A DNA stretch of 64,000 nt, taken from Clostridiales bacterium. Lineage in GTDB: Bacteria; Bacillota; Clostridia; Lachnospirales; Lachnospiraceae. The notes below the pieces were generated by a model. It made no database searches, was not told where the DNA came from, and worked only from the letters and a program-made list of their open reading frames with translations. Numbering within the stretch: position 1 is the first letter of the stretch; each line of letters opens with the position of its first letter. The translations under genes and the position numbers were made by a program. The stretch spans positions 1-64,000 of the forward strand of contig JAJQAA010000065.1 of assembly GCA_021204045.1 (NCBI GenBank), read 5' to 3'. Positions 33,808 to 43,900 of this stretch are shown here, one piece after another.

Positions 33808-35525
33808 CAGCCGGTTTCCGGAAAGCTGTCGCGCAGGCACAGCGCGCCGAATCCCAGCTGCGGATTCGGCCAGTCGGTATAGCCGGGCAGCTGCCGCGCC
33901 CCGCGGCGCAGGCACGCCTTTATTTTCTCACCGTAAAGATACGGGTCGTTCCCCTCGACGATTCCCCACTGCATCATAAGCGCCGCGCTTCCGGCTACAA
34001 CCGGCGTTGCAAACGAGGTGCCGGTCACCACGCTGTATCCGCCTCCCACCGCGGGTGCCGTCAGTCCCACGCCGGGCGCGGCGATATCCGGCTTGATCTG
34101 ATCGGTCAGGCGCGTGAAACCACGGCCGGAAAAGGCAGCGTAGGCGTCATGAGCACTGTCATAAGCGCCCACCGTGATCACCGCGGGCGCTGCAGAGGGG
34201 ATCGTCAACGTCGTATCCGGCGTCGCAGCCAGAAAACGGGTTGCCGGATTGATCACCGACGCTCCGGGTAGCCAGAAATCATACCGTCCCTCGATGACGC
34301 GCTCCGCGGAAAGCAAAAACGTCCATATCCCGCTCTCCACATAGGTCCCGGCATCGGGGATGAAATCAAAATAAATCTCCTGCGCCTGGCTGTATGGTCC
34401 CGGTTTGCCATAATAAACCAGAATCGCGGTATCACCGAAGCGATAACGCTGCACGCCGAGCCGTTCCGGCAGCAGACCAATCATCTCTCCGGACGGCAGA
34501 CGCAGACGCAGGGCAAAACGGTCGACATAGGATTTCCAGAGCTGGATGGAAATTCCCGTCTCATACGGGGCGATGGAAAGCTCCACAGCGTTCTCCGCTC
34601 CCGGCGATGGGGACAACATCCCGGAGCAGTGTCCCTGCGATGCGCCTTCGTTGCCGCTGCCGACCACGATTGTCGTGCGGCCATAACCGGCGGCGCTGTC
34701 CAGAAACGTCTCCAGAAGGCTGGTGCCGTCGTGCGAACCATAGTTGTTGCCGAAACTGATATTGATCACCAGCGGCATTCCCAGGCGCACTGCCTCCAGC
34801 ACGGCAAAATTGACGGCCCGCATCAGCTCGGTCGTGCGCGGGAAGCCGTCGGCTCTGGCCATGCCCAGGCAGACCACGATCAGACTGCTTTCGTAAGCCA
34901 CGCCGCGCCAGGTCCCGCCGTTTTCCCGGCCATTTCCGGCGGCGATCCCCGCCACCGCGGTGCCGTGGCCGCTTGCATCTGTCTGCGGCAGCCGTTCGCG
35001 CGCCCGGGCGCGGCTGCCTGCCGCAAGCGCTTCGTTGATCTCATCCACCGTGTACACCTGATCCCGCGCCTGATCCCACAAAAGCGCGATCCGCGTCCGG
35101 CCGTCCGCGTCGCGGAAATCCTCATGGAAATAATCGATCCCGGAATCCAGCACAGCCACCAGCACGCCCCGCCCGCTCAGATGCAGTGGATCCTCCTGCA
35201 CAATATTGATACAGGAAGCCGCACGCGCACGCGACGCCGCAAACCAGAGCCGCTTCGGCTTCTCGACAAACAGAATCTGCGGAAGCTCACTGACCGCCTC
35301 CACCAGCGTTTCCGGCACCGTCAATATCGCGTATCCGCCAAGCAGCTCCTCCACAGAAGCACCGAGGCTGCGCGCGGCGTCAAGACTTCCCGCGTAGCGG
35401 ACAATCAGCTCCCACTCCCGCGTCTGCTCATCGTATCCGGTTTCCAGATCCCAGGAGCGTTCCCGCTCTTCCCTGGATGTTTGCAGCGCCAGGTTTAAAA
35501 GATTCTCTAACTTCTGGTCCGGCAT
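33807..35525 (-). CDS. Intracellular S8 subtilase, Csp germination-protease-like
   Basis: A 572-residue serine protease with the full triad: Asp in VAVLDSGIDY, His in DASGHGTAVAG and Ser in GTSFATPVVAG. A large jelly-roll-like insert between His and Ser, the N-terminal pro-region and the lack of a signal peptide resemble the CspA/B/C proteases. In clostridia these activate the cortex hydrolase SleC during spore germination. A housekeeping intracellular role is the alternative, and no sleC is in the window. The start, with GGGAG upstream, overlaps the M32 peptidase gene by 19 bases. Confidence 0.87.
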   Translation of the reverse strand: MPDQKLENLLNLALQTSREERERSWDLETGYDEQTREWELIVRYAGSLDAARSLGASVEELLGGYAILTVPETLVEAVSELPQILFVEKPKRLWFAASRARAASCINIVQEDPLHLSGRGVLVAVLDSGIDYFHEDFRDADGRTRIALLWDQARDQVYTVDEINEALAAGSRARARERLPQTDASGHGTAVAGIAAGNGRENGGTWRGVAYESSLIVVCLGMARADGFPRTTELMRAVNFAVLEAVRLGMPLVINISFGNNYGSHDGTSLLETFLDSAAGYGRTTIVVGSGNEGASQGHCSGMLSPSPGAENAVELSIAPYETGISIQLWKSYVDRFALRLRLPSGEMIGLLPERLGVQRYRFGDTAILVYYGKPGPYSQAQEIYFDFIPDAGTYVESGIWTFLLSAERVIEGRYDFWLPGASVINPATRFLAATPDTTLTIPSAAPAVITVGAYDSAHDAYAAFSGRGFTRLTDQIKPDIAAPGVGLTAPAVGGGYSVVTGTSFATPVVAGSAALMMQWGIVEGNDPYLYGEKIKACLRRGARQLPGYTDWPNPQLGFGALCLRDSFPETG

Positions 35526-37012
35526 AGGCTCCCATATTTTTCCTTCAGATATTCCACATAATAAGAAGGATTGAAATCCTCGCCCGTCATCTCGCGCAGC
35601 AGCTCGCGGCTGGTCTTACGTTTTCCCCAACGGTGAATATGGCTGCGCAGGTATTCCCGGATGGGCGACAGATCACCCGCTTCCAGCAAAGCGTCGATAT
35701 CCAGCTCGCTGCGCATGCCATGCAGCATCTGCGCGCCGAAGGCGCTACCGAGCGCGTAGGAAGGGAAGTAACCGAAGGATCCCTGCGCCCAGTGAATGTC
35801 CTGGAGCACGCCCTCCGCCGCATTTGCCGGGCGCACGCCGAGGTATTCCTCATATTTATCCGCCCAGAGCTGCGGCAGCCGGGACACCTCCAGATTCTCC
35901 TCGATGAGCTGCTTTTCCAGCTCGTAGCGCACCAACACATGCAGGCTGTAGGAAAGCTCATCCGCCTCCGTGCGGATCAGGCCGGGCTCTACACGGTTGA
36001 CGGCGCGCACAAACTCCTCGCGGCTCACGCCGGAAAGCTGCTGTGGGAACAGCTCCTGCAGCTTCGGGTAGACCGGGACCCAGAACGCCGCGCTGCGCCC
36101 GAGGATATTTTCAAAAAAGCGCGACTGGGATTCATGCATGCCCATCGAAGCGCCCTGGCCGAGCAGCGTCTGCGTCAGCTCGTCGTCGATCCCCTGCTCG
36201 TAAATACCGTGCCCGGCCTCGTGGATCACGGAAAACAGCGAACTGTCCACACGGTCGCTGTAATGCGTCGTCAGGCGGACGTCGCGGTTGTGGAGATTTG
36301 TCGTGAACGGATGGGCGCTGACGGCCAGCACACCGCGCTCAAAATCAAAGCCCACATACTCCGCCATATATTCCACCAGTTCCTGCTGTTTTTCCTCCGG
36401 ATAATCGCCGCGCAGAAAGCCATTTTCCGGCTGACAGCCGCTACGTGTGACTTCTTTGAAAAACGGTACCAGCTCGTCGCGCAGCAACCCGAAAAAGCCA
36501 TCGAGCGCTTCCATATCAAAGCCCTTCTCATACTCATCGAGCATCACGTCATAGAGCTTTTGTCCCGGCTTTGCACGGTATCCCGCGAAACGCTTCTGAA
36601 AATCGATGATTTTCTCCAGTGTCGGCGCGAACTGCTCAAAATCCTGCTCCTGCTTCACCTGCGCCCAGACGCGGGTCGATTTCGCCACCAGCTCCTGAAA
36701 CGCCCGGTATTCCTCCGGCGGGATACAGGCGAGCCGCTCGTACTCGTCCGCCGCCTCCCGCACGATCGCCGCCGGAATCTCATCCAGCTTCTCCTTCCGG
36801 CAGGCGTCCAGCAGCTCCTTCATCCCTTCGCCTGTCATCGCCTCCTGGTAAGCAGTGGAAAGCGCTCCCTGAACGCGGGCGGTTAGCTCTCCCGCCTGAC
36901 GCGGAGCCAGCGTCTCATTATCCCACTCAAACAAGGTCAGCGCCGTCTGCGCCGCCATCGCGCGCTCAAGACGCGCGGAAAGCGCTTCGTACGCACTGTC
37001 TGCATTCTGCAT
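35507..37012 (-). CDS. M32 family metallocarboxypeptidase (Taq type)
   Basis: A 501-residue zinc carboxypeptidase that trims C-terminal residues from peptides in the cytosol. The zinc motif VIHEAGHGIYEQG and the later HESQSRFFENILGRS are diagnostic, and the N-terminal LFEWDNETLAPRQAGE is a family start signature. AAGGAGG lies ahead of the ATG. It is first in the M32-subtilase-PIN-Nudix run, so the operon has two peptide-degrading enzymes. Confidence 0.95.
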   Translation of the reverse strand: MQNADSAYEALSARLERAMAAQTALTLFEWDNETLAPRQAGELTARVQGALSTAYQEAMTGEGMKELLDACRKEKLDEIPAAIVREAADEYERLACIPPEEYRAFQELVAKSTRVWAQVKQEQDFEQFAPTLEKIIDFQKRFAGYRAKPGQKLYDVMLDEYEKGFDMEALDGFFGLLRDELVPFFKEVTRSGCQPENGFLRGDYPEEKQQELVEYMAEYVGFDFERGVLAVSAHPFTTNLHNRDVRLTTHYSDRVDSSLFSVIHEAGHGIYEQGIDDELTQTLLGQGASMGMHESQSRFFENILGRSAAFWVPVYPKLQELFPQQLSGVSREEFVRAVNRVEPGLIRTEADELSYSLHVLVRYELEKQLIEENLEVSRLPQLWADKYEEYLGVRPANAAEGVLQDIHWAQGSFGYFPSYALGSAFGAQMLHGMRSELDIDALLEAGDLSPIREYLRSHIHRWGKRKTSRELLREMTGEDFNPSYYVEYLKEKYGSLCRTRS

Positions 37013-37063
37013 GGCAAAAGCCTCCTTCTTGCATCATCATATGAAGAGTGTTCCCAGAAAATG

Positions 37064-37093
37064 AAAAAGACATTCTACCTTTGCAGAATGCCT
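37064..37093 (-). terminator. Terminator of the 150-residue Nudix gene
   Basis: On the minus strand GGCATTCT pairs with AGAATGTC around a short loop, followed by TTTTTC. It sits 13 bases after the stop. Confidence 0.75.
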
Positions 37094-37105
37094 TCCCGCC
37101 GTACT

Positions 37106-37558
37106 TTAAAAATACTTTTTGCTGCCCCAGAGGTTGGCTTTTTTCAGGTCCAGGTATTCGTTGTAGGCTTTTTCCAGTATTTGTTTTTCATTGGCAAATT
37201 TGAGCAAATGGTAGGCCTCATAAAATTTGTAATACCCGGAATCAACGAAATATTCCTCTCGTTGCGGCTTGCTGTAGTAACTGTCGGCCATCATCAGGTA
37301 CCAGTGAACGTCTTTCTCCACCATATCCCGCGGAATGCTGAACGAATACGAGCTCTTCCCGATATATTTGATGATGGAAGCGTTCACTCCGGACTCTTCC
37401 CTGACTTCGCGCAGCGCCATCTCTTTGTATTCCTCACCGGCTTCTACAGTTCCCTTTGGCAAGACCCAGCCCTCATACTTGTTTTTGTAATTCTTATAGA
37501 GCACCAGGAGCTTGCCGCGAAATATTACCACACCCTCACAGCTTGTTGCTTCAATCAT
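37106..37558 (-). CDS. Nudix hydrolase
   Basis: A 150-residue cytosolic pyrophosphatase with Nudix box GTVEAGEEYKEMALREVREESG. The N-terminal SCEGVVIFRGKLLVLYKNYKNKYEGWVLPKG resembles the diadenosine-polyphosphate (Ap4A) hydrolase group, but the substrate is not certain. It is a single gene with its own promoter (37621-37649) and terminator. Confidence 0.85.
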   Translation of the reverse strand: MIEATSCEGVVIFRGKLLVLYKNYKNKYEGWVLPKGTVEAGEEYKEMALREVREESGVNASIIKYIGKSSYSFSIPRDMVEKDVHWYLMMADSYYSKPQREEYFVDSGYYKFYEAYHLLKFANEKQILEKAYNEYLDLKKANLWGSKKYF

Positions 37559-37620
37559 TGCAATTCCTCCTGATCGGCAGCGCGTACGCGCTGCTATGGT
37601 GTGTCTCGCAGACTGAACTC

Positions 37621-37649
37621 AGTATAGCGCTTTTTTTACAAAGATGCAA
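37621..37649 (-). promoter_or_regulatory. Promoter of the 150-residue Nudix gene
   Basis: On the minus strand TTGCAT and TATACT are separated by exactly 17 bases. Just upstream lies an imperfect direct repeat, ATGAGAAAGAATCCCTGCCTGT then ATGAGAAAGGATTTCCTGCCTGG on the plus strand. Confidence 0.65.
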
Positions 37650-37711
37650 GATTTATGAGAAAGAATCCCTGCCTGTATGAGAAAGGATTTCCTGCCTGGG
37701 AACCGCGGCAT

Positions 37712-38635
37712 TTATCTTTGCTGCCACTGCGCCGCGTAACGCTTGTCCCGCTCGATCTGCGCCCGCAGCTCCTCGATCGAAGCGAATTTCTGTTCCGGCC
37801 GCTCAAAATTCAGCAGCTGGACTTCGATATTCTTGCCGTAAAGATCTTCCTCAAGATCAAAAATAAAGGTCTCCACACCCGCCCGGCTTTCTTTCCCAAC
37901 CGTCGGCTTACAGCCGATATTTGTGACGCCCCGGTACGTCTTCCCATCCACCAGCACATTCGACACATAGATGCCGAAGCGCGGCAGATGCTTTTCCGGC
38001 GGCGGCTGGATATTGGCTGTCGGGAAACCGAGCGTCGACCCGAGGTGCCTGCCGTGAATCACGGTACCGTGAATTGCGTACGGCTCGCCCAGCAGCTCGT
38101 TTGCCTTTTCAATATTGCCGCGATCCAGCTCTTCGCGCACATAAGTGCTGCTGATATCGCGGTGATCGTCCTGCTGTTTCTCGATAATGACGGCACGGTA
38201 GCCGTATTTTGGCGCAAGCTCCGCCAAAAGCGCGGCGCTGCCCGAACGCTTGTAGCCAAAACCACAGTCCGTACCGGCGACAATCGCCCGCGCCCGCATC
38301 TGTCCGACCAGGATCACGGCGACAAAATCCTCCGCCGACATGTGTGCCACCGATGCGTCAAACGGGTATTCGATCAGATAGTCAATTCCCATCTTTTCCA
38401 TGTTGGCGCGGCGCTCCTGGTTGGTCGTGATCACCGTCTGCGGCCTGCCGGTCACGATACCGGCAGGAGCCATATCGAAGGTGAAAACCGCTGTTTTCAG
38501 CCCTTCCTCCCTGCGCAGCCGCAGCATCTCGCGCAGCAGCTTCTGATGCCCGACATGCCGACCGTCAAATTTGCCGATCGTGACAACGGTCGGCTCCTCT
38601 ATTTCAAACTCTCTTGTCCCTGCGATCGTCCGCAT
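37712..38635 (-). CDS. ribF: Bifunctional riboflavin kinase / FAD synthetase
   Basis: RibF makes FMN and then FAD. The adenylyltransferase domain has VVTIGKFDGRHVGHQ and the riboflavin kinase domain has LGFPTANIQP. The length of 307 residues is normal. It closes the rimP-to-ribF operon, and its ATG lies inside the 3' end of truB by 37 bases, so coupling is likely. No FMN riboswitch is near it, consistent with an internal operon position. Confidence 0.96.
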   Translation of the reverse strand: MRTIAGTREFEIEEPTVVTIGKFDGRHVGHQKLLREMLRLRREEGLKTAVFTFDMAPAGIVTGRPQTVITTNQERRANMEKMGIDYLIEYPFDASVAHMSAEDFVAVILVGQMRARAIVAGTDCGFGYKRSGSAALLAELAPKYGYRAVIIEKQQDDHRDISSTYVREELDRGNIEKANELLGEPYAIHGTVIHGRHLGSTLGFPTANIQPPPEKHLPRFGIYVSNVLVDGKTYRGVTNIGCKPTVGKESRAGVETFIFDLEEDLYGKNIEVQLLNFERPEQKFASIEELRAQIERDKRYAAQWQQR

Positions 38636-39579
38636 ACCTGGTTGCCTCCAAGAAAAACCTTCCGCGGCTTATAACGCCGCTTTCCGGCCTCGTAATCATA
38701 AATTCCGATAAAATGACCGCAGCTGTCATAGACACGCGCAGCCCGCGGCCACAGATTCCCGTCGTATGACGTCTCCAAAACTCCGGCGGAAACCGCATCT
38801 GTACCCATGTCCGCGAGCTCCGGCGCGAAGGGGTTGCCGTTGTTGACCAGCTTATCGCCCTGCGGCCGCACGGTAAGCCGCGGCAGATCAGCGAATGCCG
38901 CGTCCACGGCCAGTATATGACGCTCCAGATTCCCTCTGTCGCGCAGCGCCTCAATCTCATCCAGGCGCAGACTGTCCGCCAGCGCAAAACTGCCCACACG
39001 CGTGCGCAGCAAATATTCCATACAGCCGCCGCAACCAAGGGTTTCCCCGATGTCGTGGCAAAGCGTACGGATATACGTGCCCTTTGAGCAGGAAACCGTC
39101 ATCGTCACCCGAGGCAGCTCAATTCCATCAATCTGAATATCCGAAATTTCCACTTCCCGCGCCTCGCGCGCGACTTCCTTCCCGGCCCGCGCCAGCTCAT
39201 AGAGCTTTTTGCCGTTGACCTTCCGTGCCGAGTACATGGGCGGAATCTGCATATATTTCCCGACAAATCCCGAAATCACGGCGCACACCTGTGCTTCCTG
39301 CACCTCAACCGGACATTCGCGAAGCGTCCTGCCGGTCGTATCCTGCGTATCGGTCTCCCGTCCCAGAAGCAGCACCGCACGATAAGTCTTTGATTTGTCG
39401 GTCAGCAGATCACACAGCTTCGTAGCCTGCCCCAGACAGACCGGGAGCACGCCCTCCGCCTCCGGGTCAAGCGTCCCCGTATGGCCGATTTTTTTCATGC
39501 GAAGGATCCCGCGCAGCCGCGCGACCACATCGTGGGAGGTGTAGCCCTTCTCTTTGTACACGTTGAGAATGCCGTCCAT
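38599..39579 (-). CDS. truB: tRNA pseudouridine-55 synthase
   Basis: TruB makes pseudouridine 55 in the T-loop of tRNA. The catalytic aspartate is in HTGTLDPEAEGVLPVC, and IPPMYSARKVNGKKLYELAR is typical. I start at ATG 39579 with GGGAGG upstream, giving 326 residues. The ATG overlaps the TGA of nrnA by one base (TGATG), a classic coupled junction. The ORF-track extension lies inside nrnA. Confidence 0.96.
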   Translation of the reverse strand: MDGILNVYKEKGYTSHDVVARLRGILRMKKIGHTGTLDPEAEGVLPVCLGQATKLCDLLTDKSKTYRAVLLLGRETDTQDTTGRTLRECPVEVQEAQVCAVISGFVGKYMQIPPMYSARKVNGKKLYELARAGKEVAREAREVEISDIQIDGIELPRVTMTVSCSKGTYIRTLCHDIGETLGCGGCMEYLLRTRVGSFALADSLRLDEIEALRDRGNLERHILAVDAAFADLPRLTVRPQGDKLVNNGNPFAPELADMGTDAVSAGVLETSYDGNLWPRAARVYDSCGHFIGIYDYEAGKRRYKPRKVFLGGNQVCGRSQGQESLK

Positions 39580-40541
39580 CACGCCTCCCCATCGGACAGC
39601 TGTTTTGCGATATGCAGCGAGAGGTTGTTGATCACATCGTACACGCTGCCGTTCATCGTGCACCCGGCCGCGCGCACATGGCCGCCCCCGCCAAAATAGG
39701 CGGCAACCTTGCTGACGTCAACCCGGTTATTGGAACGCATGCTGACCTTATGTACATGGCTCTCGATCTCGTGGAGGAAAATCGCGCACTCCACGCCCTC
39801 CGTGACCCGCAGCTGGTCAACAATGCCGTCCAGGTCAGAACTTTCCACGCCGTAAAATTTCACATCCTTCAGGCGCACGGCGCTGAAAATACACAGGCCG
39901 TCCATAAACATCACACTCTCCATCAGCGCGCGCCCGAGAATCTGGTTCTGCAGATACGTCTTCCGGTAAAATCCATCGTCAATGATACGGGAAAAGTCAA
40001 TGCCCTTAGCCATCATCCGCCCGGCAACCCGCATCGTGTTTTCCGTCGTATTGCTGTTTTTGAACACATTGGTATCGTGGAGAATTCCCGTATAAAGACA
40101 TTCTGCTACGTCTTTGCCGATCTTCTCATCCTCGAGCGATGCGTAAAGCACCTCGCAGCATGAGCTGGCGTCGGCGCGGATGTCATTGTACTCCGCGTAT
40201 CCCGGATTGGTAATATGATGATCCAGGCAGATGCTGTGTGTCGCCCCGTGAAAATAGACGCCGAAATCGCCCAGCCGCTCCTCGTCCGAGCTGTCCAGGC
40301 AAACGCACAGGTCGTAGACCTGGCCTGTGCCCGGATCCTGGCTGATCTCATCAAAATGCTTCAGATAATGAAACCGCTCCGGCGGTTTTTCCAGATAGAC
40401 CCGGACGCTCTTTTCCGGATACTGTTCCGTTATATATCCCAATGCCGCCAGACAGGAACCCACACAGTCCCCGTCCGGACGCACATGACCGAGAATGGCG
40501 ATCGTCTGCGCATCCCGGACCATCTCCATCAGTTTGCTCAT
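39579..40541 (-). CDS. nrnA: Bifunctional oligoribonuclease / pAp phosphatase (DHH family)
   Basis: NrnA degrades short RNA oligomers and pAp. Metal-binding motifs are HVRPDGDCVGS, CLDSSDE and CLDHHIT, and the substrate-binding GGGGHVRAAG lies near the C-terminus. Starting at ATG 40541 with GAGGTGG upstream gives 320 residues. The start overlaps the 3' end of no gene but lies 10 bases after rbfA stops. The position between rbfA and truB is the usual one in Firmicutes. Confidence 0.94.
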   Translation of the reverse strand: MSKLMEMVRDAQTIAILGHVRPDGDCVGSCLAALGYITEQYPEKSVRVYLEKPPERFHYLKHFDEISQDPGTGQVYDLCVCLDSSDEERLGDFGVYFHGATHSICLDHHITNPGYAEYNDIRADASSCCEVLYASLEDEKIGKDVAECLYTGILHDTNVFKNSNTTENTMRVAGRMMAKGIDFSRIIDDGFYRKTYLQNQILGRALMESVMFMDGLCIFSAVRLKDVKFYGVESSDLDGIVDQLRVTEGVECAIFLHEIESHVHKVSMRSNNRVDVSKVAAYFGGGGHVRAAGCTMNGSVYDVINNLSLHIAKQLSDGEA

Positions 40542-40551
40542 GCACGCCACC

Positions 40552-40932
40552 TCATTCTTCCTCTGCATCATCGTGCAGATCCTTCGTGACCTCGTCAATC
40601 AACCGCGTCATATTGACGCCGTACGCGATCGACTGGTCATGAAGGAACGTCAGTTCCGGCGTATTGCGCAGGTTGACGCGGCGCGCCAGCTCGCGCCGGA
40701 TAAAACCGGAAGCGCGAAGCAGCCCCTCAAAAGCGGCTGCGGCCGCCTCGTCGCTGCCGAGCGTGCTGATATGGACCTTACAATATTTCAGATCCGGCGT
40801 CACCTCCGCCGAGGTAACGCTGACCATCGCCCCCGCGACCCGCGGGTCCTTGATCTGTGTACGGATAATCTCACTCAGCTCACGCTGCACTTCCATGTTG
40901 ATTCTTGTATTTTTAACGCTGTTTTTCCGCAT
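40552..40932 (-). CDS. rbfA: Ribosome-binding factor A
   Basis: RbfA helps mature the 30S subunit near the 5' end of 16S rRNA. The 126-residue sequence has RINMEVQRELSEIIRTQIKDPRV and the KH-like core CKVHISTLGS. It follows infB by 21 bases. An acidic tail (DDAEEE) ends the protein. Confidence 0.95.
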   Translation of the reverse strand: MRKNSVKNTRINMEVQRELSEIIRTQIKDPRVAGAMVSVTSAEVTPDLKYCKVHISTLGSDEAAAAAFEGLLRASGFIRRELARRVNLRNTPELTFLHDQSIAYGVNMTRLIDEVTKDLHDDAEEE

Positions 40933-40953
40933 AAAATTCCTTTCATTGATCGG

Positions 40954-43900
40954 TTAGCGCGGCACCTCAACCATCATATAAGCCTCAATCGCGTCGTCCT
41001 CCTGGAGATCGTTGAACTTATCAAAGACCAGGCCGCACTCATAACCGGCCGCGACCTCCTTGGCGTCGTCCTTGAAGCGCTTGAGCGATACCAAAGCGCC
41101 GTCAAACAACTGCTCTCCGGCGCGGCTCACGCGGCAGGAGCAGCCGCGCTGCAGCTTGCCGTCCAGCACATAAGAACCCGCGATTGTACCAACGCCGGAC
41201 GCCTTGAATGTCTGACGCACAACGGCATGGCCGATAACCTGCTCCTCGTAGACCGGATCGAGCATCCCCTTCATGGCCGCCTCGACGTCCTCGATCGCCT
41301 GATAAATGACACGGTACAGGCGCATATCTACTTTTTCCTGCTCGGCGACCGACTTCGCTGTCGCGTCCGGCCGCACGTTGAAGCCAATAATGATCGCGTT
41401 CGACGCGGACGCCAACGAAACATCGGACTCGTTGATCGCGCCGACGCCGCCGTGAATCACCTTGACGACAACCTCCTCGTTGGACAGCTTGAGCAGGCTC
41501 GTCTTTACCGCCTCGACTGAACCCTGCACATCCGCCTTGACGATAATCGGCAGTTCCTTGACGTTGCCCGCCTTGATCTGGCTGAACAGATCGTCCAGCG
41601 ACAGCTTGGATTTCGTCTCCTCGAGCAGACGGTTCTTGCCCTCTGCGATAAAGGTCTCGGCGTAGCTTCTCGCTTCCTTCTCGTTTTCTACAGCGATGAT
41701 CACATCGCCGGCGCCCGGCACATCGTTCAGGCCAAGTACCTCGACCGGCGTCGACGGTCCGGCCTCCTTCACACGGCGGCCCTTGTCGTCCATCATCGCG
41801 CGTACCTTACCATAACATGCTCCGACCGTGACATTATCACCGACATGCAGCGTACCCTTCTGGACGAGGATCGTTGCCACCGGGCCCTTGCCCTTGTCAA
41901 GCTCCGCCTCGATCACCAGGCCGCGGCAGCGGCGGTTCGGATTGGCCTTCAGCTCCTTGACCTCCGCAGTCAGCAGGATCATCTCCAGCAGCTCCGGAAT
42001 GCCTTCCTTCGTGTGCGCGGACACCGGAACAAAAATCGTACTGCCGCCCCAGTCTTCGGGAACCAGCTCATACTCGGTCAGCTCCTGCTTCACGCGCTCC
42101 ACATTCGCACTCGGTTTATCAATCTTGTTGATCGCGACGATAATCTCCACCCCGGCCGCCTTGGCGTGGTTGATGGCCTCGATCGTCTGCGGCATCACGC
42201 CGTCATCCGCCGCAACAACGAGAATCGCGATATCCGTAGACTGTGCGCCGCGCATACGCATGGCCGTGAACGCCTCATGGCCCGGCGTATCGAGGAAGGT
42301 GATTTTCTGTCCATTGATTTCCACCGTATAAGCGCCGATGTGCTGGGTAATGCCGCCCGCTTCGTGCGAGGTCACGTTCGTGGAACGGATCGCGTCGAGC
42401 AGCGACGTCTTACCATGATCGACATGACCCATGACGCAGACCACCGGCGGTCTCGGGATCATGTCGTTCTCGTCCTCTTCCTCTTCCTTAAGAAGCTCGG
42501 CGATCACATCGACCTTCTCCTCCTTCTCACAGAGGATCTCATATTCCATGGCAATCTCCTCCGCCTTCTCAAAATCGATATCGGAGTTCATCGTCACAAT
42601 CTGTCCCTGCAGGAACAGCTTCTTGATAATCGCGGAGGGCTGCAGCTTCATCTTGTCAGCCAGCTCCTTGATCGTCAGAGTCTCCGGGATCGTGATCACC
42701 TTGATCGTCTCCTCGGCTTTCTGCTCAGACTGCTTCTGCGGCATGATGAACGGATGCTTCGACACCTTGCCGCCCTTATTTCTCGGACCGTCCTCGTTGC
42801 TGTTGCGTTTATTGTAACGGTCGTTTTTATAGTTATTGTTGTTGCTCTTGCGGTTGCTCGTCGGCTTGGCCTGCAGCTGCGTATCAAAGCTCTTGGAGCC
42901 GCCGTCTCTCTGACCAGGACGGCTTCCTCCGCGCCCGGCGCCGAAACCGCCGCCCTGGCCGGTCCGGTTTCCAAAACCGCCCGGTCTTCCCTGGCCGCTC
43001 TGGCCACTCCGGTTCCCATAGCTGCCCTGGCCACTCTGGCCGCTCCGGTTCCCATAGCTGCCCTGGCCACCCTGGCCGGTCCGGTTCCCGTAGCCTCCCT
43101 GACCACTCTGGCCGCCACGATTCCCGTAGCTACCCTGACCGCCCTGGCCGCCGCGGTTCCCGTAGCTGCCCTGGCCGCCGCGATTCCCGTAGCTTCCCTG
43201 GCCACCTTGACCACTACGGTTCTCATAGCTTCCCTGACCGCCCTGACCACTGCGGTTCCCGTAGCTTCCCTGACCGCTCTGGTCGCTTCGATTTCCGTAG
43301 TTGCCCTGACTGCCCTGGCCGCTGCGATTTCCGTAGCTTCCCTGGCCACTCTGGCCGCTTCGATTTCCGTAGCTTCCCTGACCACTCTGGCCACTGCGAT
43401 TTCCGTAGCTTCCCTGGCCGCTCCGGTTCCCGTAGCTGCCCTGGCTCTGGCCATTCCGGTCGCGATTATCCCGGTATGGCTGCCCCTGGGTACGATCCGC
43501 GCCCTGCGGCCGATTCAGGGAAGACTGCTGAGAACGCTGTGTTTCCGACGATGATGCTACCGCACGCGTGCTTCCCTGCGCCGCAGTTTCCGGGCGCGCA
43601 CTTCCCTGTACGGATACAGCCGGATTTGCAGTTCCCTGCGTCGGTGCAGCCGGACGTGCACTTTCCTGTGCCGGTGCCACCGGACGTGCAACTCCCTGTG
43701 TCGGTGCCGTCGGACGTACGCTTCCCTGCGCCGCTGTCGCCGGACGTACACTTCCCTGTCCCGCGTTTGCCGGACGCGCACTTCCCTGCGCCGCTGTTCC
43801 GATCCCGCCTGCCTGCGGGCGAACTCCCTGCTGTCCCTGCAGACGACTCTGGCCCTGCGGGCGTTGCGATCGCTGCTGAGAATTTTGCGGACGGTACACA

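Noticed and set aside
33694-33882. Plus-strand ORF with FPQRQ repeats
   Set aside because: It is the translation of the 17-base non-coding tandem repeats and has no upstream signal.
35633-36886. 417-residue plus-strand ORF opposite the M32 peptidase
   Set aside because: Shadow frame without domain signature.
41845-43554. 569-residue plus-strand ORF opposite infB
   Set aside because: The repeat-like Ala/Val/Leu composition is the antisense of the IF-2 repeat array.
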